Assembly (NCBI GenBank): GCA_018266795.1
Contig: JAFDZV010000008.1
Coordinates: 40,080-104,079 of the forward strand
Direction of reading: 5' to 3'
DNA length: 64,000 bases
Source of the DNA: Bacteroidota bacterium
GTDB taxonomy: Bacteria > Bacteroidota > Ignavibacteria > OLB7
Shown piece by piece: positions 28,115-37,119 of the stretch. The position numbers and the translations under genes were made by a program. A model generated the notes under the pieces. It ran no database searches, had not been told where the DNA came from, and worked only from the letters and a program-made list of their open reading frames with translations. Position 1 is the stretch's first letter, and the number at the start of each line of letters is the position of its first letter.

Positions 28115-28327
28115 TCACTCCAGATCACGGAAGCTGGCGTCCTGCACGCGCCCGTAATCAACACGGCTTCGCTGTGGCTGGCTTCGGACCGGCTTCTGCC
28201 GATCGCGGAGTGCCGCGCGACGTTTTTTCCGGATATCGAACCAGAGCGGAAAGAAGCGTCTGGCAACGCCTTTCAGGCTCCAATAGAGCAGAAAGATGAT
28301 CGGGATTAGATAGAGAAAGCGACGCAT
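28115..28327 (-). CDS. Small membrane protein, 70 aa, DUF4834-like
   Basis: One N-terminal transmembrane segment (FLYLIPIIFLLYWSLKGVA) is followed by a basic segment (RKKRRAALRDRQK) and an ending VDYGRVQDASFRDLE. Small Bacteroidota DUF4834 proteins have the same plan: one membrane helix, a basic linker and a terminal VDYEEV-type motif. The resemblance is by eye. It sits between the deoxynucleoside kinase and ppx in the same direction with 40- and 103-bp gaps. Function unknown. Confidence 0.5.
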   Translation of the reverse strand: MRRFLYLIPIIFLLYWSLKGVARRFFPLWFDIRKKRRAALRDRQKPVRSQPQRSRVDYGRVQDASFRDLE

Positions 28328-28366
28328 CGCGCGGAGCCAATGGAACGAAACGGGGGAACGTTCTTC

Positions 28367-29026
28367 CTAGCCAAAATGGAAGAAACGCAGTTGTGCGTCG
28401 GATGGACGCAGGATCTCCTCCACGAGGGAGCCGAATGCATCGCGATCGTTGACGAAATCCATCTTCGCTGTGTTGACGATCAGGATGGGGGCTCCCGTGT
28501 AGTGGAAAAAATACTGAGTGTATGCCTCGGAGAGATCGCGCAGATAACCAACGGAAATGGACTCTTCCATTGCCCGCCCGCGATTGCGGATGTTGCCGAT
28601 CAGGCGGCTCAGACTGCTCTGCAGGTACACAACCAGATCCGGACGCGGAACCGTCCCTTCCAGAGCTGTCACAACCGCATCGTACAGGGTGAGCTCATGT
28701 TCGTTCAACGTCAGCGAAGCGAAGATTCTGTCCTTGTCGAAGATGTAGTCGCTGACAACGAAGTCGTAGAACAGATCGAGCTGCCGGAATTCCTGCTGCT
28801 GCCGGTAGCGGCTCAGAAGGAAGAAGATCTGCGTCTGAAACGCAAACCGTTTCTGATCCTTGTAGAAGTCAGCCAGGAACGGATTGTCCTCGAAGCGTTC
28901 CAGCACCAGACGTCCGTTCAACCGCTCCGCCAGCATCGTGGCGATCGTTGTCTTCCCCGCGCCGATCACCCCTTCAAAGGCAATGTAGCGAGGGCGAGTA
29001 GTTGAAACGGAACTGGGTTGGCTCAT
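28367..29026 (-). CDS. Deoxynucleoside kinase family protein
   Basis: 219 aa. The P-loop EGVIGAGKTTIATMLAERL is complete. The dNK-type motifs follow: LERFEDNPFLADFY, FQTQIFFLLSRYRQ, the DRS-like site as VVSDYIFDKDRIFA, and a LID-region basic segment NRGRAMEES. It phosphorylates deoxynucleosides in the salvage pathway; purine or pyrimidine preference is not inferable. The gene is 117 bp downstream of folK on the same strand. The position among folate genes is common in Bacteroidota/Chlorobi genomes (from memory, not checked). Confidence 0.9.
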   Translation of the reverse strand: MSQPSSVSTTRPRYIAFEGVIGAGKTTIATMLAERLNGRLVLERFEDNPFLADFYKDQKRFAFQTQIFFLLSRYRQQQEFRQLDLFYDFVVSDYIFDKDRIFASLTLNEHELTLYDAVVTALEGTVPRPDLVVYLQSSLSRLIGNIRNRGRAMEESISVGYLRDLSEAYTQYFFHYTGAPILIVNTAKMDFVNDRDAFGSLVEEILRPSDAQLRFFHFG

Positions 29027-29142
29027 AAGGGCTGGTCAGAGAGGGACAAGGGATTCCGGCCGGCTGATGTCCACCGTTTGCGCGGACACAAATTATGAAG
29101 GTTGGGTCAGGCTGCAACCGAATCATTGTGGAGTCGGAGAAA

Positions 29143-29676
29143 TCATCGTATCCGGCGGACGCCGGATGCATCCTCCAAACCGGCAAGCAGATCGCGTACC
29201 GGCCGCGCAAGCACCGGGTTCACTGCATCCGGCGCGATCTCGGCCAACGGAACCAGCACGAACGCGCGCCGGTGCATCTCCGGATGCGGCACCCGCAGAT
29301 CCGCACTCTCGATTACCTCCGGCGTGGCCGCAGGCAAATCAATCAGCACAATATCGATATCGATCTCACGCTCATGCCACTTCGTTCGCGTCCGGCGCCC
29401 AAGATGGCGTTCGATGGCGCGGAGACGGGAAAGAAGATCGTGCGGATCGCACGTGGTTGTGATGACGGCAGCGCAGTTGAGGAACTCCGGCTGCTCCAGA
29501 TAGCCCACCGGCTCCGTGGCGTACAGCGCCGAAACCCTCTCCAGGTGAACGCCGGGCGAGGCGGCGATCAACTTCAGCGCACGGCCAAGGGTATGCTCAC
29601 GCATCCCAAGATTCGCACCGAGCGAGAGATAGACCGTTCGCATCGGAGCGTTGGCTGTCATCTCCTGTTCCGCCAT
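29143..29676 (-). CDS. folK: 2-amino-4-hydroxy-6-hydroxymethyldihydropteridine pyrophosphokinase
   Basis: The HPPK motifs are all present: VYLSLGANLGMREHTL, YATEPVGYLEQPEFLNCAAVI, RTRTKWHEREIDIDIVLID, and VPHPEMHRRAFVLVPLAEIAPD. It transfers pyrophosphate from ATP to the pterin alcohol in folate synthesis. The start is uncertain: ATG codons at 29748, 29676 and 29661 are all in frame. AGGAG directly abuts the last. 29676 is a compromise and makes a 177-aa protein, close to the family length. It follows folB with about a 97-bp gap. Confidence 0.92.
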   Translation of the reverse strand: MAEQEMTANAPMRTVYLSLGANLGMREHTLGRALKLIAASPGVHLERVSALYATEPVGYLEQPEFLNCAAVITTTCDPHDLLSRLRAIERHLGRRTRTKWHEREIDIDIVLIDLPAATPEVIESADLRVPHPEMHRRAFVLVPLAEIAPDAVNPVLARPVRDLLAGLEDASGVRRIR

Positions 29677-29772
29677 GGTTGTACGCACTTCGGGTCGCAG
29701 TCGGCCGGCCCGGCTTCTTCCTTCAATCGATTCCGCGGTACCGGACATATGAAGGGCCGTATCTCCGGCGGG

Positions 29773-30144
29773 TTATTCGCGCTCCTTCCGGGTTTCCACT
29801 TCCACCGCCCGCATCACGCCATCGATCGGTACTGAAAGCTTGCGCAGCCGAACAGTTACCGCCAGCGCCGTGGGGAAACGCGAGAGGAGAGCGTCCGCAA
29901 TCTCCGCCACGAGAGCTTCGAGCAGCCGCCTGTTGGTGCCTGTAAGGATATCGCGAGCAAGCTGGTACGCATCATGGTAGTTGATGGTATCGGCCACATG
30001 ATCCGTTACGGCAGCGAGACTGATATCGGCCTCGATCTCGAGATCGAAACTGTAGCGGCCGCCGATCGTGCGCTCGGCCTCGCCAACGCCATGGCGCGCA
30101 TAGATCTCGGCACCGAGCACCCGGATTGTGGAACGTGTAGCCAT
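29773..30144 (-). CDS. folB: Dihydroneopterin aldolase
   Basis: 123 aa, the standard FolB length. The start MATRSTIRVLGAEIYARHGV fits the family N-terminus with the conserved A-x-H-G. Then GGRYSFDLEIEAD, the active-site region DTINYHDAYQLARDI, LLEALVAEIADALL, and the C-terminal VTVRLRKLSVPIDGVM follow. It cleaves 7,8-dihydroneopterin to the pterin alcohol used by FolK. folK follows directly. The longer reading frame upstream overlaps the GT2 gene and is not used. Confidence 0.93.
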   Translation of the reverse strand: MATRSTIRVLGAEIYARHGVGEAERTIGGRYSFDLEIEADISLAAVTDHVADTINYHDAYQLARDILTGTNRRLLEALVAEIADALLSRFPTALAVTVRLRKLSVPIDGVMRAVEVETRKERE

Positions 30145-30187
30145 CGCGGATCGATTGGGTTGGGGATTGTGTCGCGGAGAGCTTCCG

Positions 30188-31213
30188 TCAATATCCATGC
30201 GGCAGGCTCCGGCGCATGCGCAGCGCGTAGAACATCTGGAAGAACCAGCGATTGTGCCGTGCGATGCGGCCCACAGGGATCGTTGTTCGGGTGGACATGA
30301 CGCCAGGCAGCCCGCCCACACCTTCACGTAGTCCCCGCAGAACGGCGCGCACGCCCCCTTCGCGCCTGCGTAAGGCGGCCGTTGCAAGGCGGCGCAGGGT
30401 ATGCACCGACGCAACCACAACCGCCAACGGAAACGGGAAGAACTTGAACGCACACCAGATGTTGTTCCGCGTATCCGCCTCCAGAACACGCACGGCGGCA
30501 ATCGCACGCACCGCATGCCGGTGAATCAGTGTGAAGCAGGGATCCAGAGCCACCGGGATGTCGTGATAGAGCAACTCCAAGCCAAGCGCATACTCCTCAC
30601 CCCCGAAGAACATCCGCTCATCGTATCCGCGCGTGCGCTGGATTGCCGAGCTGCGGAAGCACATGCCGGCACCGAGCACGAACATTCCCTCGTATGCACC
30701 GCTCCTGAGACGCCGCCGTGCAAAGACTCCCATGTTGCCGAACTCGAGCGCCTGCGAGTACAGGTTCACGCTGCGAAAACAGACCGCTCCAAAGTAGCGG
30801 TTGGCTTCGAGGAACTCGACCGCATCGCGGAGAGTGCGCGGCGACTCCGGCTCGCAGTCCTCGTCGAACATGAAGACATAGGGCTCAGGGGCATGCAGAA
30901 TCAGCCGGTTGCGAGCCACGGCGCCGGCATTCTCCTCCAGAGCAAGCACCTCCACGTCGCCGCCGAAACGCTCACGCACCGCCTGGGCGGTACCATCACT
31001 GCTGGCATTGTCCACCACCACAATGCGCACCTTGCTGCGCGGATAGTCGATCCGCTCCAGCGCTTCGAGCGTTACCAGCACCTCGTCGCGCCGGTTGAAG
31101 CTGAGCAGGCCGATGGCGATTGGCGGCAGCGCCTCATCGTTGAGCGGCTTCGGGCGGTTATGAATGGAGGTCGGCACGATCAACGAGAAGAAGGATTGCC
31201 GGCGCGCGGGCAT
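30188..31213 (-). CDS. Family 2 glycosyltransferase, 341 aa
   Basis: GT-A fold: IAIGLLSFNRRDEVLVTLEAL, VRIVVVDNASSDGTAQAVRERF, then the DxD-type site in YVFMFDEDCEPESP. The later AGMCFRSSAIQRTRGYDERMFFGGEEYALGLELL carries the ED/GGE motif usual for this family. It has a basic C-terminus with one hydrophobic stretch (FFPFPLAVVVASVHTL) that may touch the membrane. The acceptor is unknown. ATG at 31213 is chosen over 31249. It is the first gene of the run GT2-folB-folK-dNK-small membrane protein-ppx on -. Confidence 0.85.
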   Translation of the reverse strand: MPARRQSFFSLIVPTSIHNRPKPLNDEALPPIAIGLLSFNRRDEVLVTLEALERIDYPRSKVRIVVVDNASSDGTAQAVRERFGGDVEVLALEENAGAVARNRLILHAPEPYVFMFDEDCEPESPRTLRDAVEFLEANRYFGAVCFRSVNLYSQALEFGNMGVFARRRLRSGAYEGMFVLGAGMCFRSSAIQRTRGYDERMFFGGEEYALGLELLYHDIPVALDPCFTLIHRHAVRAIAAVRVLEADTRNNIWCAFKFFPFPLAVVVASVHTLRRLATAALRRREGGVRAVLRGLREGVGGLPGVMSTRTTIPVGRIARHNRWFFQMFYALRMRRSLPHGY

Positions 31214-31287
31214 CGTCCGCAATACGCACCACGGTACCGAACCGGGCAACGCTCATCGGAAACGGAGAGCGCCGGGTCCGTTGCAAA

Positions 31288-31316
31288 AATCCCGTGCAGG
31301 CAATCTGCACGGGATT
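31288..31316. terminator. Intrinsic terminator of the TPR gene (bidirectional sequence)
   Basis: A 12-bp perfect stem (AATCCCGTGCAG / CTGCACGGGATT) with a 5-nt loop. It is flanked by AAAA and GAAAAA, so on - it is followed by TTTTTG. It lies between the stop of the TPR gene and the start of the GT2 gene. Confidence 0.85.
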
Positions 31317-31371
31317 GAAAAATGATTGCGGTGAACTATCCCGGGCGAATGGCTGGGTCCACTGCGGCTCC

Positions 31372-32802
31372 CTATCCCTCGAGCAACACCTGCCGCACTT
31401 CCTGCAATGCCGCCACCTCGGGGAACTCCACCGCGAACTCCTCGCGCATACGCGGATCGAGACGAATTGCATCCTTGAGCGCGAACGTCATCTCGGACAG
31501 GCGCTTCATCGCCAGCAGCGACTTCGCCCTGCCGTAGTGCGATTCGCTCCATTCCGGTTCCAGTCCGATCGCCGTCTCGAATGCCAGCAGCGACTCATCG
31601 AAACGCCCGTCATCGTACAGCGTTTCGGCGTACTCGTACCAGCACTCGACATCATTGGGGTTGATCTCCACCGCCCGCTGATAGCAAAGGAGTGAATCCT
31701 CGATGCGGCCCAGGTTGTACAATGCGTCGGCACGGGCAAACCAGAGGTCCCCATCATGCGAATTCAACGCGATCGCCGCGTCGTAGTCTGCAATGGCCTC
31801 GTCGAAGCGTTCCAGAGCGTCATAGCAGCTTCCGCGGCCGAAGTATGCCTCGAAGTTGCGCGGCTGAATGGAAAGCACCCGCGAGAACGCTTCGATCGCT
31901 CCGTTGAAATCACCCAGTTCTTCGCAGGCATTCCCCAGATTGAACCATGCGGCTGCGTCGTGCGGCTCATACTTCAACGTCTCACGATAGCATTGCACCG
32001 CTTCCGGAAGGCGGGCCAGGTTCGCGAGACTGTTGCCCCGATTGTACCAAGCCGCCGGGAACTCCTCGTGGATGGCAAGCGCCATATCGTAGCTGTCGAT
32101 CGCCTTCTGGAAATGTCCCTTGCGACCAAGCACGATGCCGCGATTATACCACGCATTGAAGTTGTACGGATCCTCGTCCAGATATCGTTCGTATGCCCGC
32201 AACGAATCCTCCAGACGATCCAGGAAATCGTAGCAATATCCCAGTTCGTACAGGCACTCCTTACCAAACTGCTCGCTTGCCGACAGACCTTCGAAGATTG
32301 CAGATGCCTCCTCGTATCGCTCCATCCGCTCCAGCGCCACCCCCATGTTGAAACGGGCCTCTTCATTCTCCGGCTCGCGCTCCAGGACGCGACGATACCA
32401 ATCGAGGGCGCGATCGCCGAGCCCGAGCGCATCAAGCGCGATGCCGCGATTCACCATCGTGTCCGTATCGGACGGGTTAAGCATATCGGCCTGATCATAG
32501 CAGGCCAATGCCTCATCGGGACGACCGAGACCGGTAAGAACGATTCCTTTGCGGAGCCAAGCGGCGTGGCTGTATGGGGCGAAACGTAACCAGTGTTCAC
32601 AAAGTCGAAGGGCCTCAGCAAAACTCTCCTCCTCTATACACTGCTCCACCAACTCCTCCAGCACTTCGACGTTTGGGATGGATGTATTGTCATCACCGGG
32701 ATCGCCGTTGAGTTGGCGGCGAAAGCGGCGGAGTGCATCATCTCGTTCGTCCGGACTCAGTCCCTCAGAGAGGTCGTCATCACCGAAATTGTACGTATCC
32801 AT
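31372..32802 (-). CDS. TPR-repeat protein, 476 aa
   Basis: Nearly the whole protein is made of about 12 TPR units, with clear examples AWLRKGIVLTGLGRPDEALACYDQA, AWFNLGNACEELGDFNGAIEAF and CWYEYAETLYDDGRFDESLLAF. An acidic N-terminus precedes them (MDTYNFGDDDLSEGLSPDERDDAL). There is no signal peptide, so it is cytoplasmic and probably a protein-interaction scaffold. Similar long TPR proteins are common in Chlorobi and Bacteroidota without a fixed role. A strong terminator follows. Divergent from the DUF1684 lipoprotein gene over 283 bp. Confidence 0.85.
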   Translation of the reverse strand: MDTYNFGDDDLSEGLSPDERDDALRRFRRQLNGDPGDDNTSIPNVEVLEELVEQCIEEESFAEALRLCEHWLRFAPYSHAAWLRKGIVLTGLGRPDEALACYDQADMLNPSDTDTMVNRGIALDALGLGDRALDWYRRVLEREPENEEARFNMGVALERMERYEEASAIFEGLSASEQFGKECLYELGYCYDFLDRLEDSLRAYERYLDEDPYNFNAWYNRGIVLGRKGHFQKAIDSYDMALAIHEEFPAAWYNRGNSLANLARLPEAVQCYRETLKYEPHDAAAWFNLGNACEELGDFNGAIEAFSRVLSIQPRNFEAYFGRGSCYDALERFDEAIADYDAAIALNSHDGDLWFARADALYNLGRIEDSLLCYQRAVEINPNDVECWYEYAETLYDDGRFDESLLAFETAIGLEPEWSESHYGRAKSLLAMKRLSEMTFALKDAIRLDPRMREEFAVEFPEVAALQEVRQVLLEG

Positions 32803-33085
32803 GTACGCTCCTCTGCGGGTTGTCTGTCATCAGCCGAACTGGGCGTTTCTGCACCGATTCGGCTACCGGTAACAGCACGCGTTAATATTACACTTGGGGT
32901 CTCCCCAATGCAAGAGCTATTTCCCGCATGGAAACGCTTTGCCGGATGGGAGCCCGAAAGCGGGCGCGCGTTGGCCTATTTCGTAGATTGTTGCTCTTTG
33001 TTCGCGGTGCTCCTTCAACTCCGAACGCACTGCCTGTGCGGTGCGTTCAATGCAACCAGACCGTAGACGAACGAACAAAAGGTTT

Positions 33086-33769
33086 ATGCGCGCGTTTTCT
33101 CATTTGGCATTCATTGCATGCACACTGGCAGCCTTGACAGGCGCCTGCGGCAACGATCGCGGGGAAACGAATCATTCAGCAGCATCTCGCGGCATGGAAG
33201 GGAAACGGAAGCCGGCCTCCGGCAATACAGCAGTGGAACGTGAACGTGCCGAAAAGGATTCAGCGTTCCGCGGCCCCGGTTCGCCGATCCCGGAGGGGGT
33301 TCGTCCCACATTCACCGGGCTCCGCTACTATCCGGTTGCCCCGGCACTTGCGTTCAACCTCCACCTGACGCGGCTCTCGAAGCCGGAACCGATATCGATT
33401 CCCGCATCCAAGGGCGATCTGCGGTCCATGGTTCGCGCGGGCACCTTTGTATTCAGTGTGGAGGGAGTCGAGTGCAGACTCACAGCGTTCGCCTCGCCGG
33501 AACAACCCGGCCTGCTGTTCATTCCCTTTCGAGATGCAACCAACTCGTCGGAGACATACGAGGGCGGACGCTATCTCGACCTCGAGGAAACTGCCGGAGA
33601 CGAGTATCTACTCGACTTCAACCGCGCATACAATCCATACTGCGCCTACAGCCCGCACTATACGTGCCCGCTTGTCCCGAAGGAGAATGTGCTTTCGGTT
33701 GCAATACGGGCCGGTGAAATGCTTCCTCCGTTCGATGCGCATGCGGTGCAATCGGATTCGAAGCAGTAG
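33086..33769 (+). CDS. DUF1684 lipoprotein, 227 aa
   Basis: The signal peptide ends in a lipobox (AALTGAC), so it is lipid-anchored. The mature region has the DUF1684 core: FTGLRYYPVAPALAFNLHL, GTFVFSVEGVECRLTAF, LFIPFRDATNSSETYEGGRYLD, then DFNRAYNPYCAYSPHYTCPLVP and ENVLSVAIRAGE. DUF1684 proteins occur in many bacteria; their activity is unknown. ATG at 33086 is preceded by AAAGG three bases away. The linker after the lipobox is charged and low-complexity. It is followed closely by a second lipoprotein gene on the same strand. Confidence 0.85.
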   Translation: MRAFSHLAFIACTLAALTGACGNDRGETNHSAASRGMEGKRKPASGNTAVERERAEKDSAFRGPGSPIPEGVRPTFTGLRYYPVAPALAFNLHLTRLSKPEPISIPASKGDLRSMVRAGTFVFSVEGVECRLTAFASPEQPGLLFIPFRDATNSSETYEGGRYLDLEETAGDEYLLDFNRAYNPYCAYSPHYTCPLVPKENVLSVAIRAGEMLPPFDAHAVQSDSKQ

Positions 33770-33865
33770 TATGCGGCATCCATTCCACGCTCACATAGGC
33801 CAGAAGCAGCTCAGAGAGATTCCGTGATCCGATTGCACTATCGAACCCCCTGCCCCGGTGCGCCA

Positions 33866-34507
33866 ATGCGCGCAGCCATGCCTGACCGGGAGCACGCTCC
33901 GTCCCGCGGTATACATGTACTGTTCCCGCTGCTCTGTCTGGTTCTCCTGGTTGCCGGCTGCACCGGCGCCAAGCAGACACAGCAGGAGGAAACCGGGACG
34001 CCAACCACGCCGCCGATCTCTCTCTCCGCGGAGCAGCTTCATTCGCCCAGCGGCGACATGACCGCACGCATCCCGAAGGGATGGGTGATCGTGGATGCTG
34101 GCAAGCTGGAGTCGCCCCAGGTGTTCGCCGTGACCTGCAATCCGGAGTACACCATGTCCGTAATCTTCAGCGAGTCGCCGGTAGACAATGCCGCCCGCGG
34201 CATCTTCTCGCGCGACGGCCTGCGAGGCCTTGTGGATGCAAGCTTCCAGCGGCATCGGAAGCGGAGCAACGGACGCGCCGCGATGACCGGGGACATCGAA
34301 GAGTTCGCGATCGGGCGTCGCCAGTTTGCAGCCTACACGTACACAACGGATTCTACCCAGACGTTCACGCGCGTGGCCGTGTTCTATACGAACGCCCATC
34401 TCTACGAATGCGCAATCACCCATCTCACGTTCAATGCCCGGGAGCTGCCGAACGCGAAACTGGTGCGCGCGATCCATCAGGTTATTCTGGGAGGCATCGA
34501 CTGGTAA
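33866..34507 (+). CDS. Hypothetical lipoprotein, 213 aa
   Basis: Not assigned to a family. A signal peptide with a lipobox (CLVLLVAGC) is followed by a Thr/Gln-rich linker and a globular part with the strand-helix patterns HSPSGDMTARIPKGWVIVDAG, FAVTCNPEYTMSVIFSE and RRQFAAYTYTTDS. The last part resembles PsbP/DUF1795-like lipoproteins that begin with a P-x-GW motif; this is a weak similarity. Start uncertain: ATG at 33866 or GTG at 33824, the latter having GAGAG 5 nt upstream. Probably cotranscribed with the DUF1684 gene. It ends 85 bp before the convergent tRNA operon. Confidence 0.65.
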   Translation: MRAAMPDREHAPSRGIHVLFPLLCLVLLVAGCTGAKQTQQEETGTPTTPPISLSAEQLHSPSGDMTARIPKGWVIVDAGKLESPQVFAVTCNPEYTMSVIFSESPVDNAARGIFSRDGLRGLVDASFQRHRKRSNGRAAMTGDIEEFAIGRRQFAAYTYTTDSTQTFTRVAVFYTNAHLYECAITHLTFNARELPNAKLVRAIHQVILGGIDW

Positions 34508-34560
34508 CAGCGGTGGTCCGGCGATCCGCGCACGCCCGCAGCGAACGGGAACGCCCATGA

Positions 34561-34588
34561 AAAAACCCGGTTTGCAGATGACCGGGTT
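34561..34588 (-). terminator. Intrinsic terminator of the tRNA operon
   Basis: An 8-bp stem (AACCCGGT / ACCGGGTT) with a 9-nt loop, four bases from the tRNA-Glu 3' end. Read on -, it runs into at least five Ts. Confidence 0.8.
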
Positions 34589-34591
34589 CAG

Positions 34592-34663
34592 TACCGCGTA
34601 CGAGACTCGAACTCGTGTTACCGCCTTGAGAGGGCGGCGTCCTAACCTCTAGACGAACGCGGC
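34592..34663 (-). tRNA. tRNA-Glu, anticodon CTC
   Basis: 72 nt on -. Acceptor GCCGCGT pairs with ACGCGGT through one G-U. The anticodon arm is CCGCC-CTCTCAA-GGCGG with CTC at 34-36. The T arm is ACGAG-TTCGAGT-CTCGT. The 3' CCA is not encoded. Third and last tRNA of the operon. Confidence 0.93.
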
Positions 34664-34689
34664 AAACAAAGAAATAATCGATTGGGAAG

Positions 34690-34762
34690 CTGCCCCGCCA
34701 GGGCTCGAACCTGGACTCTTCTGATCCAGAGTCAGACGTGTTGCCAGTTACACCACAGGGCA
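34690..34762 (-). tRNA. tRNA-Gln, anticodon CTG
   Basis: 73 nt on -. The acceptor begins TGCCCTG and pairs with CGGGGCA. The D stem is GTGT/ACAC. The anticodon arm is TCTGA-CTCTGGA-TCAGA with CTG at 34-36. The T arm is CCAGG-TTCGAGC-CCTGG. CCA is not encoded. Confidence 0.92.
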
Positions 34763-34824
34763 GTATGTCAAACGCAGAGCAACGAACTTACGGAAGTTGG
34801 GCCTTCCACGTCAAGCATTTGTTG

Positions 34825-34898
<74 letters not shown>

Positions 34899-34914
34899 GT
34901 GCAAAAGGACAGCG

Positions 34915-34943
34915 AAATTAGTCGCTTGGCCGGTGACTGGCAA
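34915..34943 (-). promoter_or_regulatory. Promoter of the tRNA operon
   Basis: On -, TTGCCA and TAATTT (followed by CG) are separated by 17 bp and end about 16 bp before the first base of tRNA-Ala. This fits a housekeeping promoter, and TAATTTCG is also close to the Bacteroidota TAnnTTTG box. Confidence 0.5.
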
Positions 34944-35101
34944 GCATGAAATATGTTGGTACGAATGCGGCAACACGCGATTCGTTGATGATCGGGACCG
35001 CCTTCGCTATGTTGGCAGCACTTCGGAAACACCGGACATGCGGTGCATGCCATGCGCGATCCAGCCGCACACCTTCAAACAATCCCACTGAAACACGGGA
35101 C

Positions 35102-35488
35102 ATGTCGATGACGAAAGAACGGATTCAAACGCCGGACGCACCACAGCCGATCGGCCCCTATTCGCAGGCGATTCGCGCGGGCGGCTTGATCTACACCGCC
35201 GGGCAGGTTGCCCTTCGGCCGGACGGTACCTTCGCCGGAGGCGACGCGGCCGCCCAGACACATGTGGCGGTGGCCAATCTCCGCGCCGTACTCGAGGCGG
35301 GCGGCGCATCGCTCGATAGCGTTGTGAAGACCACGATCTTTCTGAAGGACATGAACGATTTTGCCAAGGTCAACGAGGCATATGGCGAATATTTCGGCCA
35401 GAGCGCGCCCGCTCGCTCCACGGTTGAGGTTGCGCGCCTGCCAAAGGACGCCCTGGTCGAAATCGAGGCGATAGCGATTGTAGAATGA
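35102..35488 (+). CDS. ridA: RidA family reactive intermediate deaminase
   Basis: 128 aa, standard length. Family motifs: [24 protein letters not shown], the mid-region [43 protein letters not shown] with the catalytic Arg in ARST, and VEIEAIAIV. RidA hydrolyses enamine/imine intermediates from PLP enzymes and so protects metabolism. ATG at 35102 or 35108 are both possible. The stop overlaps the ATG of the next gene (ATGA), so the two are translationally coupled. It starts beyond the tRNA promoter region and divergent from it. Confidence 0.93.
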   Translation: MSMTKERIQTPDAPQPIGPYSQAIRAGGLIYTAGQVALRPDGTFAGGDAAAQTHVAVANLRAVLEAGGASLDSVVKTTIFLKDMNDFAKVNEAYGEYFGQSAPARSTVEVARLPKDALVEIEAIAIVE

Positions 35489-36081
35489 ATCGGATTCGCA
35501 TCATCCTTACCCTGCTGCTTCTTGCCATCGTTGCATCGGCACCACGTCTGCTGGCGCAACCGGCGGACTCCACGCGTACGGCATCCTCGATGGCGGACTC
35601 CGTGCGCGCGCTCACCCGTACCCTGGACACCAGCCACGTCCATATCGCCAAGTCCGACAGTGCCATGCGGCCAACATATCGGATGACCAAGAACTGGAAG
35701 ACGGCGCTTCTCTGTTCGCTGATACCGGGCGGCGGCCAGCTGTACACCGAACAGTACATCAAGGCGCCGATCTTCGCGCTGGGCGCCGGGTTCTTTCTCT
35801 ACCGTGCACTTTACTTCAACGGCCTCTATCGGGACTACGCTGCACAGGCGAACCAGTATCCACGGGGTTCATACGAATATGAATCGCTCAAACGTCTACG
35901 GGAGGCGAATCGGGATGACAGGGATCTCAACTATGCGTTCGCCGCGGGGGTTACGATTCTCGGCGCGATCGATGCATACGTCGGCGTGCACATGTTCGAC
36001 TTCGATGTATCGGACGATCACACATCGCAGATCTATCTGAACCCGGCCGGCCCTTCGATCACGTTCGCCGCACGATGGTAG
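35485..36081 (+). CDS. DUF5683 domain protein, 198 aa
   Basis: A signal peptide ([25 protein letters not shown]) is followed by a 45-residue Ser/Thr/Asp linker and the DUF5683 domain: [22 protein letters not shown], a membrane segment [16 protein letters not shown], and a further segment [22 protein letters not shown]. This domain is typical of Bacteroidota and Chlorobi; function unknown. It overlaps ridA by four bases in a different frame, so it is cotranscribed. nuoA follows after 163 bp with its own promoter-like site. Confidence 0.8.
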   Translation: MNRIRIILTLLLLAIVASAPRLLAQPADSTRTASSMADSVRALTRTLDTSHVHIAKSDSAMRPTYRMTKNWKTALLCSLIPGGGQLYTEQYIKAPIFALGAGFFLYRALYFNGLYRDYAAQANQYPRGSYEYESLKRLREANRDDRDLNYAFAAGVTILGAIDAYVGVHMFDFDVSDDHTSQIYLNPAGPSITFAARW

Positions 36082-36135
36082 TATTTCGGGAGGATGCGTG
36101 GAGGCGCCGTTGGAATCGGCTTCGATCTGTCTGCT

Positions 36136-36175
36136 GCGGCAACGTTGCCGCCGAAACATGCCTTTCGTATGTTTG
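36136..36175 (+). promoter_or_regulatory. Promoter-like site with a palindromic operator upstream of nuoA
   Basis: A 16-bp perfect palindrome, GCGGCAACGTTGCCGC (36136-36151), contains TTG at 36145-36147. Twenty bases further is TATGTTTG (36168-36175), which matches the Bacteroidota -7 box TAnnTTTG; TTG plus 20 bases is the usual -33 arrangement. Transcription would start near 36182, about 60 nt before nuoA. The palindrome overlapping the -33 element is where a repressor would sit. Inference from sequence only. Confidence 0.4.
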
Positions 36176-36244
36176 TGTGCTTCGTCCAGTACGTCCGGTT
36201 GGCGTGATCAGGCGAAGTGGCGATAACATCAAGCGCAACCAACG

Positions 36245-36601
36245 ATGATTGAACAATACCTCCCGGCGATCGCAATGATCCTTGCCGGAGTCGGCTTCGG
36301 CATCGTGTCCGTCAAGGCACACGAATGGCTTGGCCCGCACCGCATGACGGCACAGAAGCTGACCACGTACGAATCGGGCATGGAGCCGGTCTCCTCTGCC
36401 CACGAGAGATTCTCGGTCAAGTTCTACCTGGTCGCGATGCTCTTCATCCTGTTCGATATCGAAATCATCTTCATGTATCCCTGGGCTGTCAGCTTCAGGG
36501 CGCTGGGGAACTTTGCACTGGGTGCGATGCTGCTGTTCATCGTCACCCTCTTCGTTGGGTACGTGTACATAGTGAAAAAGGGAGCCTTGAAATGGGACTA
36601 A
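36245..36601 (+). CDS. nuoA: NADH-quinone oxidoreductase subunit A
   Basis: 118 aa with three transmembrane helices ([59 protein letters not shown]). The family signature is complete: [12 protein letters not shown], the loop at the quinone channel, and [13 protein letters not shown]. It is part of the complex I membrane arm next to NuoH and NuoB. It overlaps nuoB by 10 nt. The site upstream suggests a regulated start of this two-gene operon. Confidence 0.95.
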   Translation: MIEQYLPAIAMILAGVGFGIVSVKAHEWLGPHRMTAQKLTTYESGMEPVSSAHERFSVKFYLVAMLFILFDIEIIFMYPWAVSFRALGNFALGAMLLFIVTLFVGYVYIVKKGALKWD

Positions 36602-37098
36602 CCGATCAACTCGAGCGGGATGGATTCCTGACGACGACGATAGAGGCAGCCATCAACTGGGCGCGCAAGAATTCCGTGTGGCCGATGCCGCTGGGCATCA
36701 GTTGCTGTGCCATCGAGATGATGGCGTTTGCCGGCCCTCGATTCGACGTTGCGCGATTCGGCTCTGAGCGCTTCAGCTTCTCGCCGCGCCAGTCGGACCT
36801 GCTGATCGTTGCCGGAACGGTAACGTACAAGATGGCGTGGGTGGTCCGGAAGATTTACGATCAGATGCCCGACCCGAAGTGGGTGCTCTCGATGGGCGCC
36901 TGCGCGAGTTCGGGCGGCATGTTCCGTTCCTACTCGGTGGTGCAGGGAATCGATCAGTTCATTCCTGTGGATGTGTTCGTTGCCGGCTGTCCGCCGCGCC
37001 CGGAGAATCTTATTCAGGGCCTGATGGCGATCCAGGACAAGATCCAGCATTCCAAGGGCCGCCTTATCGAGCGGAGCACGCCGGAACTCGTGGACTGA
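36592..37098 (+). CDS. nuoB: NADH-quinone oxidoreductase subunit B
   Basis: 168 aa, family length. Cluster N2 cysteines are visible in [19 protein letters not shown] and [15 protein letters not shown]; the tandem CC, the ACASSGG and the GCPPRPE are the NuoB markers. N2 hands electrons to quinone. ATG at 36592 overlaps the end of nuoA by 10 nt, which implies translational coupling. nuoC is not next: a strong terminator follows within about 20 bp, so nuoAB is a separate unit from nuoGHI. Confidence 0.96.
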   Translation: MGLTDQLERDGFLTTTIEAAINWARKNSVWPMPLGISCCAIEMMAFAGPRFDVARFGSERFSFSPRQSDLLIVAGTVTYKMAWVVRKIYDQMPDPKWVLSMGACASSGGMFRSYSVVQGIDQFIPVDVFVAGCPPRPENLIQGLMAIQDKIQHSKGRLIERSTPELVD

Positions 37099-37119
37099 TC
37101 CAGACACGATCATTGTAGA

